Shown here piece after piece: positions 26,901 to 41,900 of a DNA stretch of 64,000 nucleotides. Below the pieces are notes generated by a model. The model searched no databases, was not told the origin of the DNA, and saw only the letters and a list, made by a program, of their open reading frames with translations. The stretch's first letter is position 1; each line of letters opens with the position of its first letter. Source of the DNA: Siphonodentalium dalli (lineage: Eukaryota > Mollusca > Scaphopoda > Gadilida > Siphonodentaliidae); contig CP136064.1 of the NCBI GenBank assembly GCA_032622095.1, positions 183,690,209-183,754,208 on the forward strand, in the 5' to 3' direction. Position numbers and translations under genes: made by a program.

Positions 26901-29900
26901 GACGATGTAAATACGTATACAAAAAACCACGTGTTTGAATGTTTAGAGTTATCGCTCCCAGATTAATGTTTATACTATAGTCTATACCGTAAAACGTGAA
27001 AAATAGCAGTTTAAAAATTTTAATTAATGATTATTATATACTAACCACCGGGTACCAATACGACATTGGTATCTCTTTTTTTGAAGGCATCTTTTGCTGT
27101 TGGGGTGTTGTGGATGACAAGTCCCCATTATTATACCCACCGTGTGTTTACATAACCAGGGAATGAGTTCTTTTTGTGTTTGGCCACATGTAGGAACATA
27201 CCGACATACAAAGAATATGTTTTTACAGTACTGTTGTTGACATGTGCGCGATGCACGCATGTGACTCTTTGAATTGACTGATGTTTACCGCGTTCTCAGA
27301 TATACGCCGTTAGCGATTGCATTCTTTTGTATTTGACGTCTGTTGACGATTGGTTTCCCCCAGAAAGTATAATTGAATAAACAAATGAGATTTAAGATTC
27401 ACTTTATTTCATTTTATTTATTATTATCACTTGCCTACGAAGTATAACTTTCCATTTTTCGTGACATTATCGCTGTCACCGATCGTTTGTGAATATACTT
27501 CCCGTTATATTGGAATTATTTATTTGGGAAGTATCATTAGCAAATACTTACTTACCACCGCTGAAATTGAACAAAATTTGGGGTGGGCTTAAACACGAAT
27601 ATACCCCTGTGCATGGAATTTGGCCAAAATATATGGGTGGGCTTAAACACGGGCATGGGCTTTGAACCGGGTCAGTACGGTATGGTTATTTGTATGCAGC
27701 TTATAAAATAGTGCACAAATATTTATTCCATATGATATATTTCTATAAAGCATCTGTTCCAAATGAAGCCACCATGTCAGGGGAGTCTGTGGCCGAGTAG
27801 CCTTTTACTATTTTTATACCCCTGTTTTTTAAAAACAGGACGTATTTTGTTTTTGGCATGTCAGTCCATCTGTTCGTCCTCTCTCCCCCAGATGCACTTG
27901 TGAGGTGAATTAAGGTATATCAATTTTATGCATATATGATGTGAGTTGGTCACGTGTGAGGTGTTCATCAGAAGTGATGATGTCAAAATGAGTATAAATT
28001 GTATTTATGAACACCAACCCTCCAATAATTATAGGTTATGAAAACAACAGCAACAATAGTTTCCCGTTTGGACTCTCTGTTTATTCTGATAAAATATATA
28101 GAAATTTATTTATGTTTGTCATATTAAAAAGCATCAAACAGGAGTCAAAATTTGACTGGTGGACGATCAACCATTATTTCTGAGCCGCAGATGAATTTCT
28201 ATCAATTGCCCCACAAGGAAAAATGTGCTTCACGTTTTGTCATTTTCAAATGTACAGTATCAGCCAATCAAATGCATTGCATTTTGTGGTGTGTTTTCTA
28301 CATATCTACTATTTGACATTATTTGAACCAATCGCGGAATGTCGACATATGGGCTTCACTATATATACAACACCACTTCAGAAGTTTAACTGGGATGTTT
28401 ATGGACCAAACTGACAATAAATGACCCCAATAAATATCTCAAGTCAAGTTTGATTTTGGGTTCCATCTGCAATTTTTCACCAGAGTTACCTGGAGTTACA
28501 GACCTTTTTTCACATTGAAATTTGGGTTTCTTGGATGATAAATTCAGTTAATGTTGACTGAATGGAATTAAATTTGGTGTGCATGTTTCAAACTATAAAG
28601 TACAGGTCAAGTTTGATATTGTTTCCACCCGCCCATTTTTGTCTAAGTTATCGACCTTTTACGACATTGAAATTGGGCTTTCTTGGATTCCTGTTAACCA
28701 GTTACAACAACATAAACAATTTTACTTAGAATAATTTTCTGCTTTATTCTGTTGAAACAAATTTTTAAAGATCAAATATGACGTTTAAAATAGACAAATA
28801 AACATCAAATAATCAAACATTGTTATTGAAAAAGTTAACAGAGTAATATTTGGTATCCCTCTAAAACTTCGAAACGATGTGAAATAAATAACGGGTATAT
28901 AGACAATTCAATATCAAACAAATAATGTCTTTCATGCAGATCTTCTCTTATAGTGTGGTCGTTGAAGCAGAATTTGTGGATCAACCCGGAATAAATTGGA
29001 TACAAGCTGAATTTGGTGTCATTCGACGCGGAAAAGCCTTAGGAACAACATATCAAAAATCCGCTGTGGGGAAACTTTGTTATCCAAGATGGCGTCCAAC
29101 ATGGTTGTCTATACTACATCAGTTGTCTAAACAAGTCATTATACGATATATTGTGGCATCGGAATTACGCCGTTATACCAGTTTGTTAAATTATAGTACA
29201 GGAGCGAATAGAGTGACACGCACAGAAAATCATACAATCGTGGCCATGAAATGGCTGTCAAAATGGCCACTACTGCAAGCAATACAACAAAGAAAGCAAC
29301 ATATTGGATAACCACATAGGAGTGAAAATATGTATTGAAAATATACAAGTCGTTGTTGAATATTTTTAAAGGTACACACATCATTAAACAGATCCATCTG
29401 AAGGATTTATCGACCACTGCACTGCAAGTCAACCCCCAATGATTTGCGTCTTTAAAGTTTGGGTGTTCTGCTTATCCAACATCCAATTGTCGGGCCAAAA
29501 ATAATATCGGACATGCAACACACGAACTAATGAAACGTTTCGCCTCACAGTTCATGGTAGTTTCATTCGGCAAGATGATTAATTATTGAATGTAACACCG
29601 AAATTTAAGTGCACACTCTAGCGGTCTAAATGTTAGTTATATTTCCGGAATTATCAACACTCCCGGTGATATTAAACAATACATATTTGTAGCAATGCTT
29701 ATTATACTGTAAAGAAACACTCATATCTTCAATAGATTAGCACCGAGTCTCACCAGATCAAAGAGACGGTACAACACACATTGTATGAAAGACTAATCTT
29801 CATGCTGCTAACAAACCGTGTTCTTAGTAGACAATTTTGTTCAAATTACTTAAATCACAACTTTACAACTGGAATATGCAGCTATGCAATGCACACTATT

Positions 29901-32900
29901 AGTTTTCAGTATATATTTGTTTGAAAATATCTTACCATTACCAACCACATAATCATGCTAAATATCGAGTGATCACCGTTTAAGATGTTATTTCAACGTT
30001 GAACATTCACGCAATAGTATTAATTGTGGTTCTGTGTGCAGCAGCTATGTGTAACATTAGGGAGAAGGAGTAAACGTGGTGATGCGGTTGAAGAAAACGT
30101 AGTAAGTTTCGCCTAGATGTGGCCTTGGTGAATTCAACCAAATATAATTTCCAGGTATAAACATAGTCTTTATCACAGAGTATGTAGGCAATTTTGGTCA
30201 AGTTTAGAATTCATTGACGATAGTCTATGGTACTCCTTCGTGTTTTTATAAATTTAGTTCATGGTATACCACCATGCATTCTTGTGATAAAAGCGAAATA
30301 TTCGTGTTTTATCACTATATGAATATCTTTCATACTGTTTTATATCAGTTAATTTTTTTAAGTTTCATGCTGTAGATATCAAAATAAATGATGATCGGTC
30401 ACATTCGTGAGACTGCTCGGAGTACACATTTTTCTGCTTCTAGAAAAAGGTCTCATAGTCAATACATCTCTACTAAATCCCATTTAGCTGTTTAATTACA
30501 CATATATCACACGATTCAAGATAAGCAGTACAGAAAAAACTGCGTTATGTTTCCGTTTCTGGGCGTACAAAAGTCAAGATTTAACCGTTTCATAAGACCC
30601 TGGTTTCGCTTGCTCTCTCGTGAGATACATTAGAGATAATTCGTACATCTCTAATCAAAAGTTTCTCTTATACTCTGCAATCATTCTTCCTCGCATAATT
30701 TGAGAGTTTGTTCACTCGTATAGGACTATATCTTCAATTTTGTACAACATGTAAATTTCATTCGATTTTGTCCATTTTGGCGGCCATTTTGGGAAATACA
30801 TTCTACAGATATGGATTACAACAAAGCATTGTTTGTATATATTTCAATTTATTACGAATTTGGCATTAATTGGAGCACCTACCGCAGAAATTCAGCATTT
30901 TGCGATAACAACAGACATTATGGACGCCATCTTGGATCCTGAATTTTCCCATGAGCTGATTTTTGCTGATTTTGGATATGTTGTTCCTGGTGTTTTTCGC
31001 GTCGAATAACACAAAAATCAGCTTGTATCCAATTTATTCCGGGTTCAACTCTCCAACGACCACACTATTACCAAACATATTATTTTTTATACATTAGATT
31101 TTAAATAAAAATTACAATCAACATTTACATAAACTCTTGCTTGGCAACTGATTAGTCTATTAAGTACGTTAATCAATTGCATGTCATATTTTCTTCTTAT
31201 TTAGGGCGTAGGAGGAAGATCTGGATTTGATGGTCCAAAGGGTGAAACTGGACCTGCTGGCCTACATGTACGTAGTTGTAGTTTACATTATGTTGCATTC
31301 AGCCTGAGCCAACACAGACTCAGTTCTAATAACCATGTCTGGAGACTCCTGGACTCCCATTGATTTCAGGAATGACGCAGATTCTCCATTTTGTGGAATC
31401 TCATTCATATTCGTGTTAACAAATAAGGCAATGTTTATAAACTTTATTGTCATATTGGCCTATGCAAGTGCGACTGAAGTCATGTAATAATATTTATGAC
31501 TTGAGTGAGAAACTCATTTTCGTCATAATTACCATGTTGTTTGCATCGTTTATAGGGCACACAAGTGTATTTTGCACTGATCCATAGCTCAAATTCATCC
31601 ATTTGTTCCATATATTCTGTTGAGTATAAAAGGAGATGTCCCATAAAAATTCTGGATTTAGTGTACAACCCCCCCCCCCTTTAACATCCCTCCAAAGTTC
31701 ATGTTTTGTTTTAATTTGGGACAAAGAAGAAACATTTTGAATCACAATGATGCTAATTCACATCTGTGATATTTTAGGGTGTGCCTGGACCTCTTGGCCC
31801 AAAAGGAGAACCTGGGCATACTGGACTCGGACATCAAGGAGAGAAGGGAGACAAAGGTGGTCAAGGTCCATCTGGTCCAGCTGGTCCTTCTGGAAAATCA
31901 CATGAGGAGCTCAAGGTTACAGAAAATAAAGTCACTCAAGGTCCACCTGGACCCCAGGGCGAGAAGGGAGAATCGGTATGTTAAAAGTTATCAGTAAAAA
32001 AATTGCGAGTTCTGTCTTTATCAATGGCTATAGCTAATTTATTCCACATCCATAAGCATGAAGTATATATATTCACATCCATTGAATACATTATATTGCA
32101 CAACGATTGGTCTATCTTTGCAAAATACAGTAGATTTCAAAAGTTCTTGGACAATGCACACCGTTTATGTTGACATTGTCAACTGTAACAGCAAATGTCT
32201 TCATTAAATTATGAGGTATCATCTGTCTGTGTATTACGTGGCACCGCTAGCTCCCATATAGGGCATTAGAAGCAGTTTAGCCAATTTGTCCAGTATTTTT
32301 TGACGAACCCGTGACTTCTTCACCATGGTAGGCATATTTAATGTGCGCACATTGTTGCACATGGGACATCCATTAACATCGGCACCCGATCCGACAGTGT
32401 GCCTAGCGTTGTGTCATCCCTGGCTGTGACATTAGGAGAGGAGCACCGGTACGAAATTTACCCAGTACGCATTTATTAAATTTGTCTGAGATAGCTTTTG
32501 CATCTGGAATCGTTCTCAGAGCACTGATCATGGCATTGATGGTTGATTTGTGATGCCTATGATACTTGGAATGCAGATTGCGACACAAAGTGCGACCTAT
32601 ACCATGTCGGATTCGAACCCTCGACCATATTGCAGACGTAGCTCAGAGGTCAGCCGACAAACCACCTGAGCTATCTGCTGCCCATTATAAATACCACTAG
32701 TTAAAGGTACTCAATCCGATTCGAGGGTCCCCTTATCATCAGATTGCAACAACAGCAACATTTTTTGAAATGCCCCTTCAGTTATCAGAATCGAGTAATT
32801 GCTCAAAAATAATGCTAACCACAGTCAACTATAGTATAAAATTGCCCAAGACCTGTTATTAATCAACATTTTGTTCAACGAAATTTTGCCGGTTTGTCAA

Positions 32901-35900
32901 ATATCTGACACAAAAAAGGGCACTTGATTTTAGGGTTATCCTTCTTCATCCGCAATTTGGTCCGAGATAATTTTCTCGTCGACTTTTTACTGGGCCAATT
33001 AAAATTATCGTTGGTGAAATATAATAGATATCTGATATCGATATCTGATCACTCTGAGCTCTAATGGGTGGGTTCCTCGACTCAAATCAAATATTTTTTA
33101 CCCCCGAAGCCAGCCGAAGCCAAGGAAATAGTTATTTGCGAGCGTAAATTCGGATTTTGCATCTTTAATTAAAGCAATATCATTCCTGTATACTACAGAC
33201 TAGTCATGGGAGTGTGTCGTGAACATGTTACTGTTATTGCACTCATTTGTCATGCCGGGAGGTATTATACCGTATAACGCAAACCTATGGTTTTCATTCA
33301 ACCATCTTGTCACAACAAACTATTGCAATAATGTTAATCAGTTCAGACATGTGTCGTTCTATCTATCAACAGAATCTCAGCCATTGATTGAAAATTATTG
33401 CACACCAATTGGTCTATTTTTGCTAAATAAAGCAGAATACAGAAGATTTCAAAAGTTCTATTACTAATGTGTGTGTTACTCATGTTCCTTACCATTTTAT
33501 GGACGAGTTATGAATAACGATTCTGATTCTGATTCAAGAAAACATGGAGTTATTTCTTGTTCTACATTATCTGATGTTAACTGCAGTGTTGATTATTGTT
33601 TACTTTGTTTCAGGGTATGAAAGGCCAAAAAGGAGATGTTGGATTCAGTGGACTTCATGGACAACCTGTAAGTATCTGGGGTACGGGTTCACACTGAATT
33701 TGTCTTTCATCTGATCATCAACAAACTTCATATGGATTTTCGGGGTGACCTCTAGATGGGATCCATCAAATTTTTCCGAAATTTGTCAAAAAACATGGCC
33801 GCCAGCAGCCCATCTTGGATTTCAAGTTTGAATCCATCAGCACACCCTGCAGCCTACATTTATTGATGAATTGTTCTGAAAATTAATTGGCATGTTTAGG
33901 ATCCCATCTAGATGGGAGCTATCGAATTTGAATGATTTTCGATGAAAAACATCCGGCAGCCATCATAGATTTTACTCTTGGCATTTCTGTATCATTTGGT
34001 GATACCCTACAGACCATATCGCTGATCCTATCTGCACTAAACTTTATATTGGTGACCATTAGATGAGAGCCATCAAATTTCATTACAATGGCCAACTTGA
34101 ATTTAAAATTTGGATCCATTCATTCCACATTATTTGGAGAAATGTTTTGAAAATTTACAGGCATGTTCAGGATCACTTATAGATGGGAGCTATCAAATTT
34201 GAACGATTTTAGATAAAAAATATGGCTGACGACATCCGTCAATGGATTTTACTCTTTGCATCACTAAATATTTTGGCATGACCTACAGCCAACATTTTTC
34301 ATCCAATTGATCCCAAACTTTTTTATGGATCATAGGACCACCTCACTAAAATCTCCGAAAATATTCTAAAATGAACCAACTATCCAACAATGGGGTTATA
34401 GGCATATTTATTTTTAGACAAACAAAATTATCGGTATTGAGTCAACCACAAATTGAATGAATGAAACAAACAAGTAGATAATTATTTATAGAGTGATGCT
34501 GTGATAGATGTTTTTAAACCAGTTTTTGAAACTTTAAACCAGTACAAGGATTTGTTGGAATACCACTATGTAGTGATGTTCCGATAATGAAAAAGCCCAT
34601 CGGACCGATTTCCGATAACTGGAGGCACAATCAGCCGATTTCCGATTCCGATGTTTATATATACTTTGCGTTTGCTCCCATAATGGACCTATATACACTC
34701 TTTGCACTCCTATCCCGGTATAGTTTCAAAGCCAAATACATCAAAGAAATATATACCACTGTCGCGAAAGTATTTCCACCGACGTCAGTTGTGCGCTGCC
34801 TTTGATGTATATCGGTAGTTATTTTGACAACGAGATCAAAGGTGCCGACTCAGAGTAACGTTATGACCGTGTGTGGAACACTTGCACGCGGTGTAAAAGT
34901 CTTGATTGAATACTGGTAAGTTGCGAAAATGTATGGAATGGCGATGATTATTAACTAAATTTAGATTGATGGATGACAATTGCTGTCATATTTGTCTCAG
35001 ATTTCACAAGTTACCATTGGTCACACCTTTTGTCGTTTAACAACTGGGAAGCTTTTATAGTTCCGCCTCAAACTCCATGCAGGGTTTACCTCCCTTGATG
35101 ACTCGGTAAGGAAGTATGACTGACCCGTGCTCTCTGGTAGAGATTGGTTCCGCCTACTCAATTTTTTTTGCGAGACCGCCTCCAAGTTCAACGTGGAGTT
35201 AAGCGTATTTCATAGCATACGCTGTAGCAACGAAAAAAGCTAATTATGCCCCTCCTCACGTTGGTTGTTATTGAAGACATTTCTGATCGCGACTGCACTA
35301 ATTCGTTCAGTATGTGCTACAAATTATGGACATAGTATGTGACGTCATATGCCATGTGCTCAACAGGAAGCTACACTGTAATGGAGTCAGCTGTTTAAAG
35401 CTGTCTTTGAATCTATTTCGTGTCGACGCGATTGAACCAATAACTTCATATTACACGGGAAGTACGTCGGGCATGCGTATTGCCATGTTTATAATATATA
35501 ATCATATCAGACTGTTTGGATGATGCCAATGGCTTCTTTTTAGGCTGTTACAACTGCGTTTTACATTCAATACTATTGTTGTATTGTGTACGTTTATTAA
35601 AGCGTGCATATTGCGCTTAGATACTAGAATGTTTTTATTTGTTTTGACAATCGGTAAAAGCCGATGTTCAACTGTGAGGTATGATTAATATCCGATGGGC
35701 TATTATCGGCCGATGGCCGATTCCGATTCCGATTATCGGAACATCACTACCACTATGTTGATATACAGTACCAAACATACTTCCCATAATATTTTATTGT
35801 TTATGTAATTTTGAAATGAGTAAGCACCGGAACTAAGAGTCGGTCAGACTCGTTACATGAAATATATGACATGCTATTATATGATAGGATAGAATAACAT

Positions 35901-38900
35901 CATGGGTGGGGGTATAGCACAATTCCATGTTAATTGCATAAAAAAAAGTCATGCAGTGACATGCAAAAATTCAGTGAAATTGACTGCACCATCTTTTGTG
36001 ATGACAATGCTTTTGCTTCAATTTTGCAGGGCACTCCCGGACATATAGGTATGAAGGGAGAGAAAGGCGTTCCTGGAATAGCTGGACCCAGGGTAAGAAT
36101 ATTATTATAGTTTTTGTTTTGTGCTTGCTTCTTGATGGAAAATTCCAATTTAGAAAGGAGTGCACATGATTGTATATCATTGAGAGTTCTACTGTGATAG
36201 AGCAGGACTAATGTTTATTTTCAGTCACCATTTTGAAAATCACTAAGAGATGAAGACTGTTATTTTTTAGGATGACAGGCACCCCACTGCTCTTTCGCAG
36301 TGGTGGCATCCTCTATCATTTTTCGCTTTTCGTGGATTACATCCCTTTGGCTCTCGTTGATGTCATATTCTCGCAAGAGTATCGTAGCTACACACTAAAT
36401 CGTGTATCCCAGTGGTTGTCTTACCAGAAGTATAACTGAATGATTTAATCCTACTAGACAATTGTGTATAGACACAACCATTGCATAATACCAAATTTGA
36501 ATAACTACAATTCTAATTGGAGCCTCTCCGATGAAACAACACTGGAATTCAATGAATAACAAAGCATTCCGATTCCTAATCCGCTATCCATTTGAAAATT
36601 AATATGCGTTGTCGGGTGAGCACAGGGAATGTGCATAAACAAATTCAAACCTTTTATGTTGATAATCAACATGGTCGTACACCATATTTAAATTTATTAA
36701 ATTAAATTTCTATAAAGTTTTAACCAGTAATTGGATCAGAACAGACAGGTCATCCGATTTTTTCACATGGCGATATGCCATAATTTCTTGTCATATTTAT
36801 TCCTGCACAATGTAAGAACGGACAACAACACTCTCTTCTCTCTGGTAATACCCAGAAAATATAGATCAAACTTCCCTATTCATATCAACTCATAGAATAT
36901 TGACTACCATATAGCTACCACCTACAGACTTTTTTCTTTGTTTTATAAATTCTTTTAGTAACACTATGTGCATGGACATAATAAAACATTGTGACATTTC
37001 TGAGACATCAACCAACAAGGGTAATGTCCTGTGTGGTATTGGGCATACCTAAAACTAGTCTAGATGCACCCTGAAGTTTTGTGGAAATGGTTTTTTGTTT
37101 TTCCAATATACAGTAATGCCCGAAATAATCGTCTCCTTAACCGCAGCAGAATTATGGGTAACTTTTCAGGATTTAGTCGGAATTATGGCTTGTTGCCATT
37201 CATCGGAAAGCTTTCACTGAGAGCTTTCTGATGAATGGCAACAAGCCATATTTCCGAATAAATCCTGAAAAATTACCCATAATTCTGCTGTGGTTAAGAA
37301 GTCGATTATTTAGGGCATTATTGTATACATGAAGATAAATATAGAGTGTGAGCATAATTATATGGAATATAAATAAATGTCAATAGTAAGCAGATTGGCA
37401 GTTCTTAGAAAGGATAAAATGTGAATTACTCAACTAGTCTTAACCCTTCCATGACTGGACTGTACTGACATTTTGTGAAAACCCTATGCCCATGTATTCT
37501 CTTATATATGCGAGTCTCTCAGGGAGTCTTGCATATATAAGAGAATATGTTGGCCTATCAATATTTACCCTTGATCTTGTAAGCCAGTGCATTCTCTTAT
37601 ATATATGAGGATCCCAATGGGAGACTCGCATATATAAGAGAATGCACTGGCACAGTATCTTTAATTCTATGCCAGCGCAGCTTCAGTCATGAAAGGGTTA
37701 AAAGTAGATAGATAAGGTAAAACATGGATAAAAATTATACTGAGACTGCTCATCCTTCTCACTCTACAGAAATATCAAAATGCAAGTAGGGCTATAGAAA
37801 CTGAGCATATAGAGATTGAGAGGAAAGGGATAGAAACAATAAGTAAGAGAACAAAGATATTGGAAACATAGAAAACATACACATAAATATATGCGGCGGT
37901 CTGCCTCAGTCATGCCATTGTCTGCTATTAAGGAATGCACAGAAAAGGTGGGCCAAGACCCACTTTTTTCCACTGTAGTCCTTTACTGTCAACCAATCAC
38001 CTGACTGAGAAGCCCACACACAATATTTGTCAGGCCCTAATATTGATCAAATCCTGCATGAACATATGTTGTGTCCATAAATGCACTCAGAAATGATTTG
38101 TTCTTCTTTTTTAGGGCAAACAAGGACTTCCCGGAGTTCAAGGTCACTCTGGACTCAAGGTATGTAACGAAAGCGCCTTAAAGACTTCAAATTATTTGAC
38201 TGCTAGGTCATGGACCAGCTTAGAGGGTGACTTGGGAGACATCTTTTCCCTAAAATATGCCACTTCTCCTTATTTTTGTCCCAGCGAGAAGTGTCCTCTC
38301 AAATAACAGTATGCATATTTCAAATTCAAAGCATATTTATAGATTACAATGGTATATTTACTCATCAGCGACCTTTTATTTTAAATTGGAAGCATACCTC
38401 CAGCACAATAAAGTATCAAAATTAATCAAAAGGAGTGGTGTGTGGGATGTCATATGTTCCTGCATAGAACTTCAAGAATGGCTGATCGAATGACGTCTTG
38501 CATGATATCTAAAAAGTGTGATGGTGTTCAATTGCAGATTCCCTCATCTTGCAATTATCCCAATCGTGCCCATCGAAACAAGTAGTTCATGTATATGTAT
38601 ATTCACCAACTTCCGCTGTTGTGCATTCAAGAATATTTAGACTCTTGTTACTACCATGCTTTGGAGCTCAAATGCAGGATGCTGGTTGATTGAAATTTCC
38701 TCGTGATTTATAAAAAATATATAATTCAAGTTGAATATTTTATCTCCTATATTTTAATCCCACATTCTGATTGGCCAAGAGCTGCTAACTTTAGTTTTCA
38801 ATTCATCAGCATCGGCTGCTAATAGGAGAACAAATTTTTAATGAAGCACAGTGTCATTGACAATGCATGTACGTCATCACGCTGACATGAGTCACTTAAT

Positions 38901-41900
38901 GGAAATGAAGTTTTCACAAACTGTTGTTATGCCTCGATTTCCCGACTACCCAACTCAACAGAGTACATTTATTTCCTAATTGGAATTTTCCCAATGGTTA
39001 GTAGGTATATATGAATTTGCATTTTATGACACTTGTTTGTCTGTTGTAATAGGGTGACCGTGGACACAATGGCAGAGATGGTGCATCAGGCTTGATCGGA
39101 ATGAAGGGAGAATCAGGAGTGTCCGGTCATGATGGACTTCCTGGACCAGAGGGTCCAGTAGGACCTACTGGTGTAAGTACTGTAAAATTATTTAAATTTG
39201 TGAGGGCCTATTATTGTTGATGTTGTGGTGTGGTCAAACCACAAAATAAAGAGCCAACGCAATTGTTCACACTTCATTGGTGGAGGTAGTATTAAGATAG
39301 GGAAAAAGATTGGAATTTACGTCCATTTTCAGCATGTAGAAAATTATATGTAATAATGCAAGGAATGCACAACGAAACATGAGCATATTGTCTGTTGTCT
39401 ACATACAATTTCCTCTTCCCTTCTATGTTATTTTTTTGTAAACAAGGCTTGATAAAGCTAATACCGAATTAAAGCTAAGGATTTTGTCATGTGCAGGTTG
39501 TGTAAAGCAATATGTTATAGCTATCTTCATTGAAACTTGAATTTGAGTCAGGAACCACCGAGACATGGCCTGGCCTTGACGAATATTTAATGGAATCATG
39601 GTTGAAATAATTTTAGATGTGGATACATTTCTATAAACACATTTTATCTTATATATTATTTTTTTGTGTCTACAATTAACCACAAATGTGAGACGACAAT
39701 AAATTTTACTTTTGCATTGCTATTGATTACTTTACTACAGCCAACAGGAGTTCATGTTAACCAGTTCACACGTTTGTGCCATTCTATCCATATATTTCAA
39801 TTTCAATATATAAGATAGTCCGCTCGACATGTTAGAGTCTTTTTAATGTCTTTTGTAGTATATTGGCCAAGAGCTGGTTGGATTCACTTCCAGCCCATGC
39901 ACTGGGAGTATACTTTGTGTATGTTTTTTGTATGTAAGCCAGTTTGAGCGTACGATTGAGCAGATTATCGAATGTAAGTGTCGGATGAATCTTCTCTGTT
40001 GTAAACAACATATCATATAGACCATCTGTCTGTAATTAAAATCAGCTGACTGTTTTTGTTTCAATAAAAACTTTTAACCCTTTACCCAACAGAAGGGCCC
40101 TGTGCCAATGCATTCTCTTATATATGCGAGTCGACCATAGGTCGCCTCGCATATATAAGAGAGTGCATTGGCTTAACACATTAAAAATGATAAAATTGTT
40201 AAAGAATGTAAGAAAAAATGGTAAAAAGTGTTAAAAAAAGATTTTTGTTAGGCCAATGCATTCTCTTATATATGCGAGGCGACCTATGGTCGACTCGCAT
40301 ATATAAGAGAATGCATTGGCACAGGGCATAACTGTAACTATCACAAGGTGGTCAAGGAGCCGGTTCTAATGATATCCATATTTGTATGGTTCTATTGAGA
40401 CAGACCGAAGATATTTTAGGCTGTTGAAGCTTTATTTGGCCGGTTTTGGCCGGTTTGTTGGGTAAAGGGTTAAAAAACAAATTATTTCTTGAGTAGGCTA
40501 ATTGGTTACTTCTATACACAGATGAAAGGTGCTGTTGGTCCACCAGGTTTGCCAGGTCCTGAGGGTAGAACTGGTGGTCAGGGATACCCAGGAGAGATGG
40601 GTATTCCAGGTTTGTCTGGAGAATCCGGACCCAGAGGGCTGAAGGGAGGCAGAGGTATTCCAGGAGAACCAGGTTCTCAGGGATTCGATGGTCCAAAAGG
40701 AGATGGGGGCGACCGTGGTTATTCCGGTATGTTTGATTATTTTATCCTTGTGTGGATGTGAAAATCTAATAAAGTTATATTTTTAAAATTTGGCATAAAA
40801 ATTTAGCAATCCTTGAAACAGATCATTTGCAGAATGAGGTCCCCAGGGGGTGAATTTAGTGATGCTACCCTGCACAGTGAGCTAGCATCACTAATTTCAC
40901 CCACTGGGGACCTCTTTCTGCTTAGGCCTCATCTTCTGGGAAGTATCTATAGTCTCAAATTAACATTGTTTTTAGTTACTTTTCCCCTTCTTTTCTGTTT
41001 CTATATCACGTAATTTTCAGAAGATAAATTGCATAATCAAGGTGACTAATGGGTGAACATCACAAACTTCAATATGATCCTTGGTCTCCCATAGCAGTTG
41101 AGGTTTAAACAGAATGAGGTTCCCAGAGGGTGAATTTGGTGATGCTAGTCCACTTTGCGGGATAGTGTCACTAATTTAACCCTCTGGGGACCTCATTTAC
41201 AAATGACAGACACACTATTTCAAGGCTTGCATACCTGGCTTGCATACATGGGTTGAACAGTAAGGTTATTATTGATTTGAAATTGCTGTTTTTCATTTGG
41301 TCGATTTCTTTCACCGGGACTCTCAATTTGCTGTATACATATGTACTCATCTGTGAAGAATGAAGTACTATCACATTTTTCCAATTCGCATTTTTTGTGC
41401 GAATTTCTTAATTTTTTTTTTTAAGTTTTGGATTTCTCGATGTTTTGGTTTTTCAATTTGGCCAATGTTTCTGAAAAATAGTCAACAACAAAAATCAGAA
41501 ATGGTCAAAATAAAATGGCCCAGGAATTTTCCAGCCAGCCTGAACCCTGGTTTCAATAGCAACTTACTGGTATAAATTTGTTTAATTAAGTGCAGCTTTT
41601 GCTTTGTTCCATTGAAAATAATTGTGAAAACCAAATATGACATAACCTAGACCTATATACATGTATACCAAAAATATTATTTTGTTATTAAAAAATTCAC
41701 AGAATTGTTCTTACTGTCCCTCTAACCATCGAACTAACTATATGAACTAAGTGGATATAAAATTCAACAGCAAACGGGGATACTGTCTGATTCTAAATGT
41801 GTTATTTCATAAACTAGAATTTTTAAAGGACCCAAGGCTCCCGCAGTGCAAACATTATAAGAGTCTGTTAAACATCATCACAAAAGAAGACCATTGAAAA

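Noticed and set aside
28925-29311. 128-codon frame as a transposase remnant
   Set aside because: It begins in the inverted end of the foldback element and shows no catalytic or DNA-binding motif.
31779-31997. Second + frame across exon 7
   Set aside because: It is the other frame of exon 7; only the GVPGPLG frame shows Gly at every third residue and joins the neighbours.
32600-32690. Functional tRNA gene on the minus strand
   Set aside because: Same reason: promoter boxes are good but arms do not pair well and a SINE body follows.
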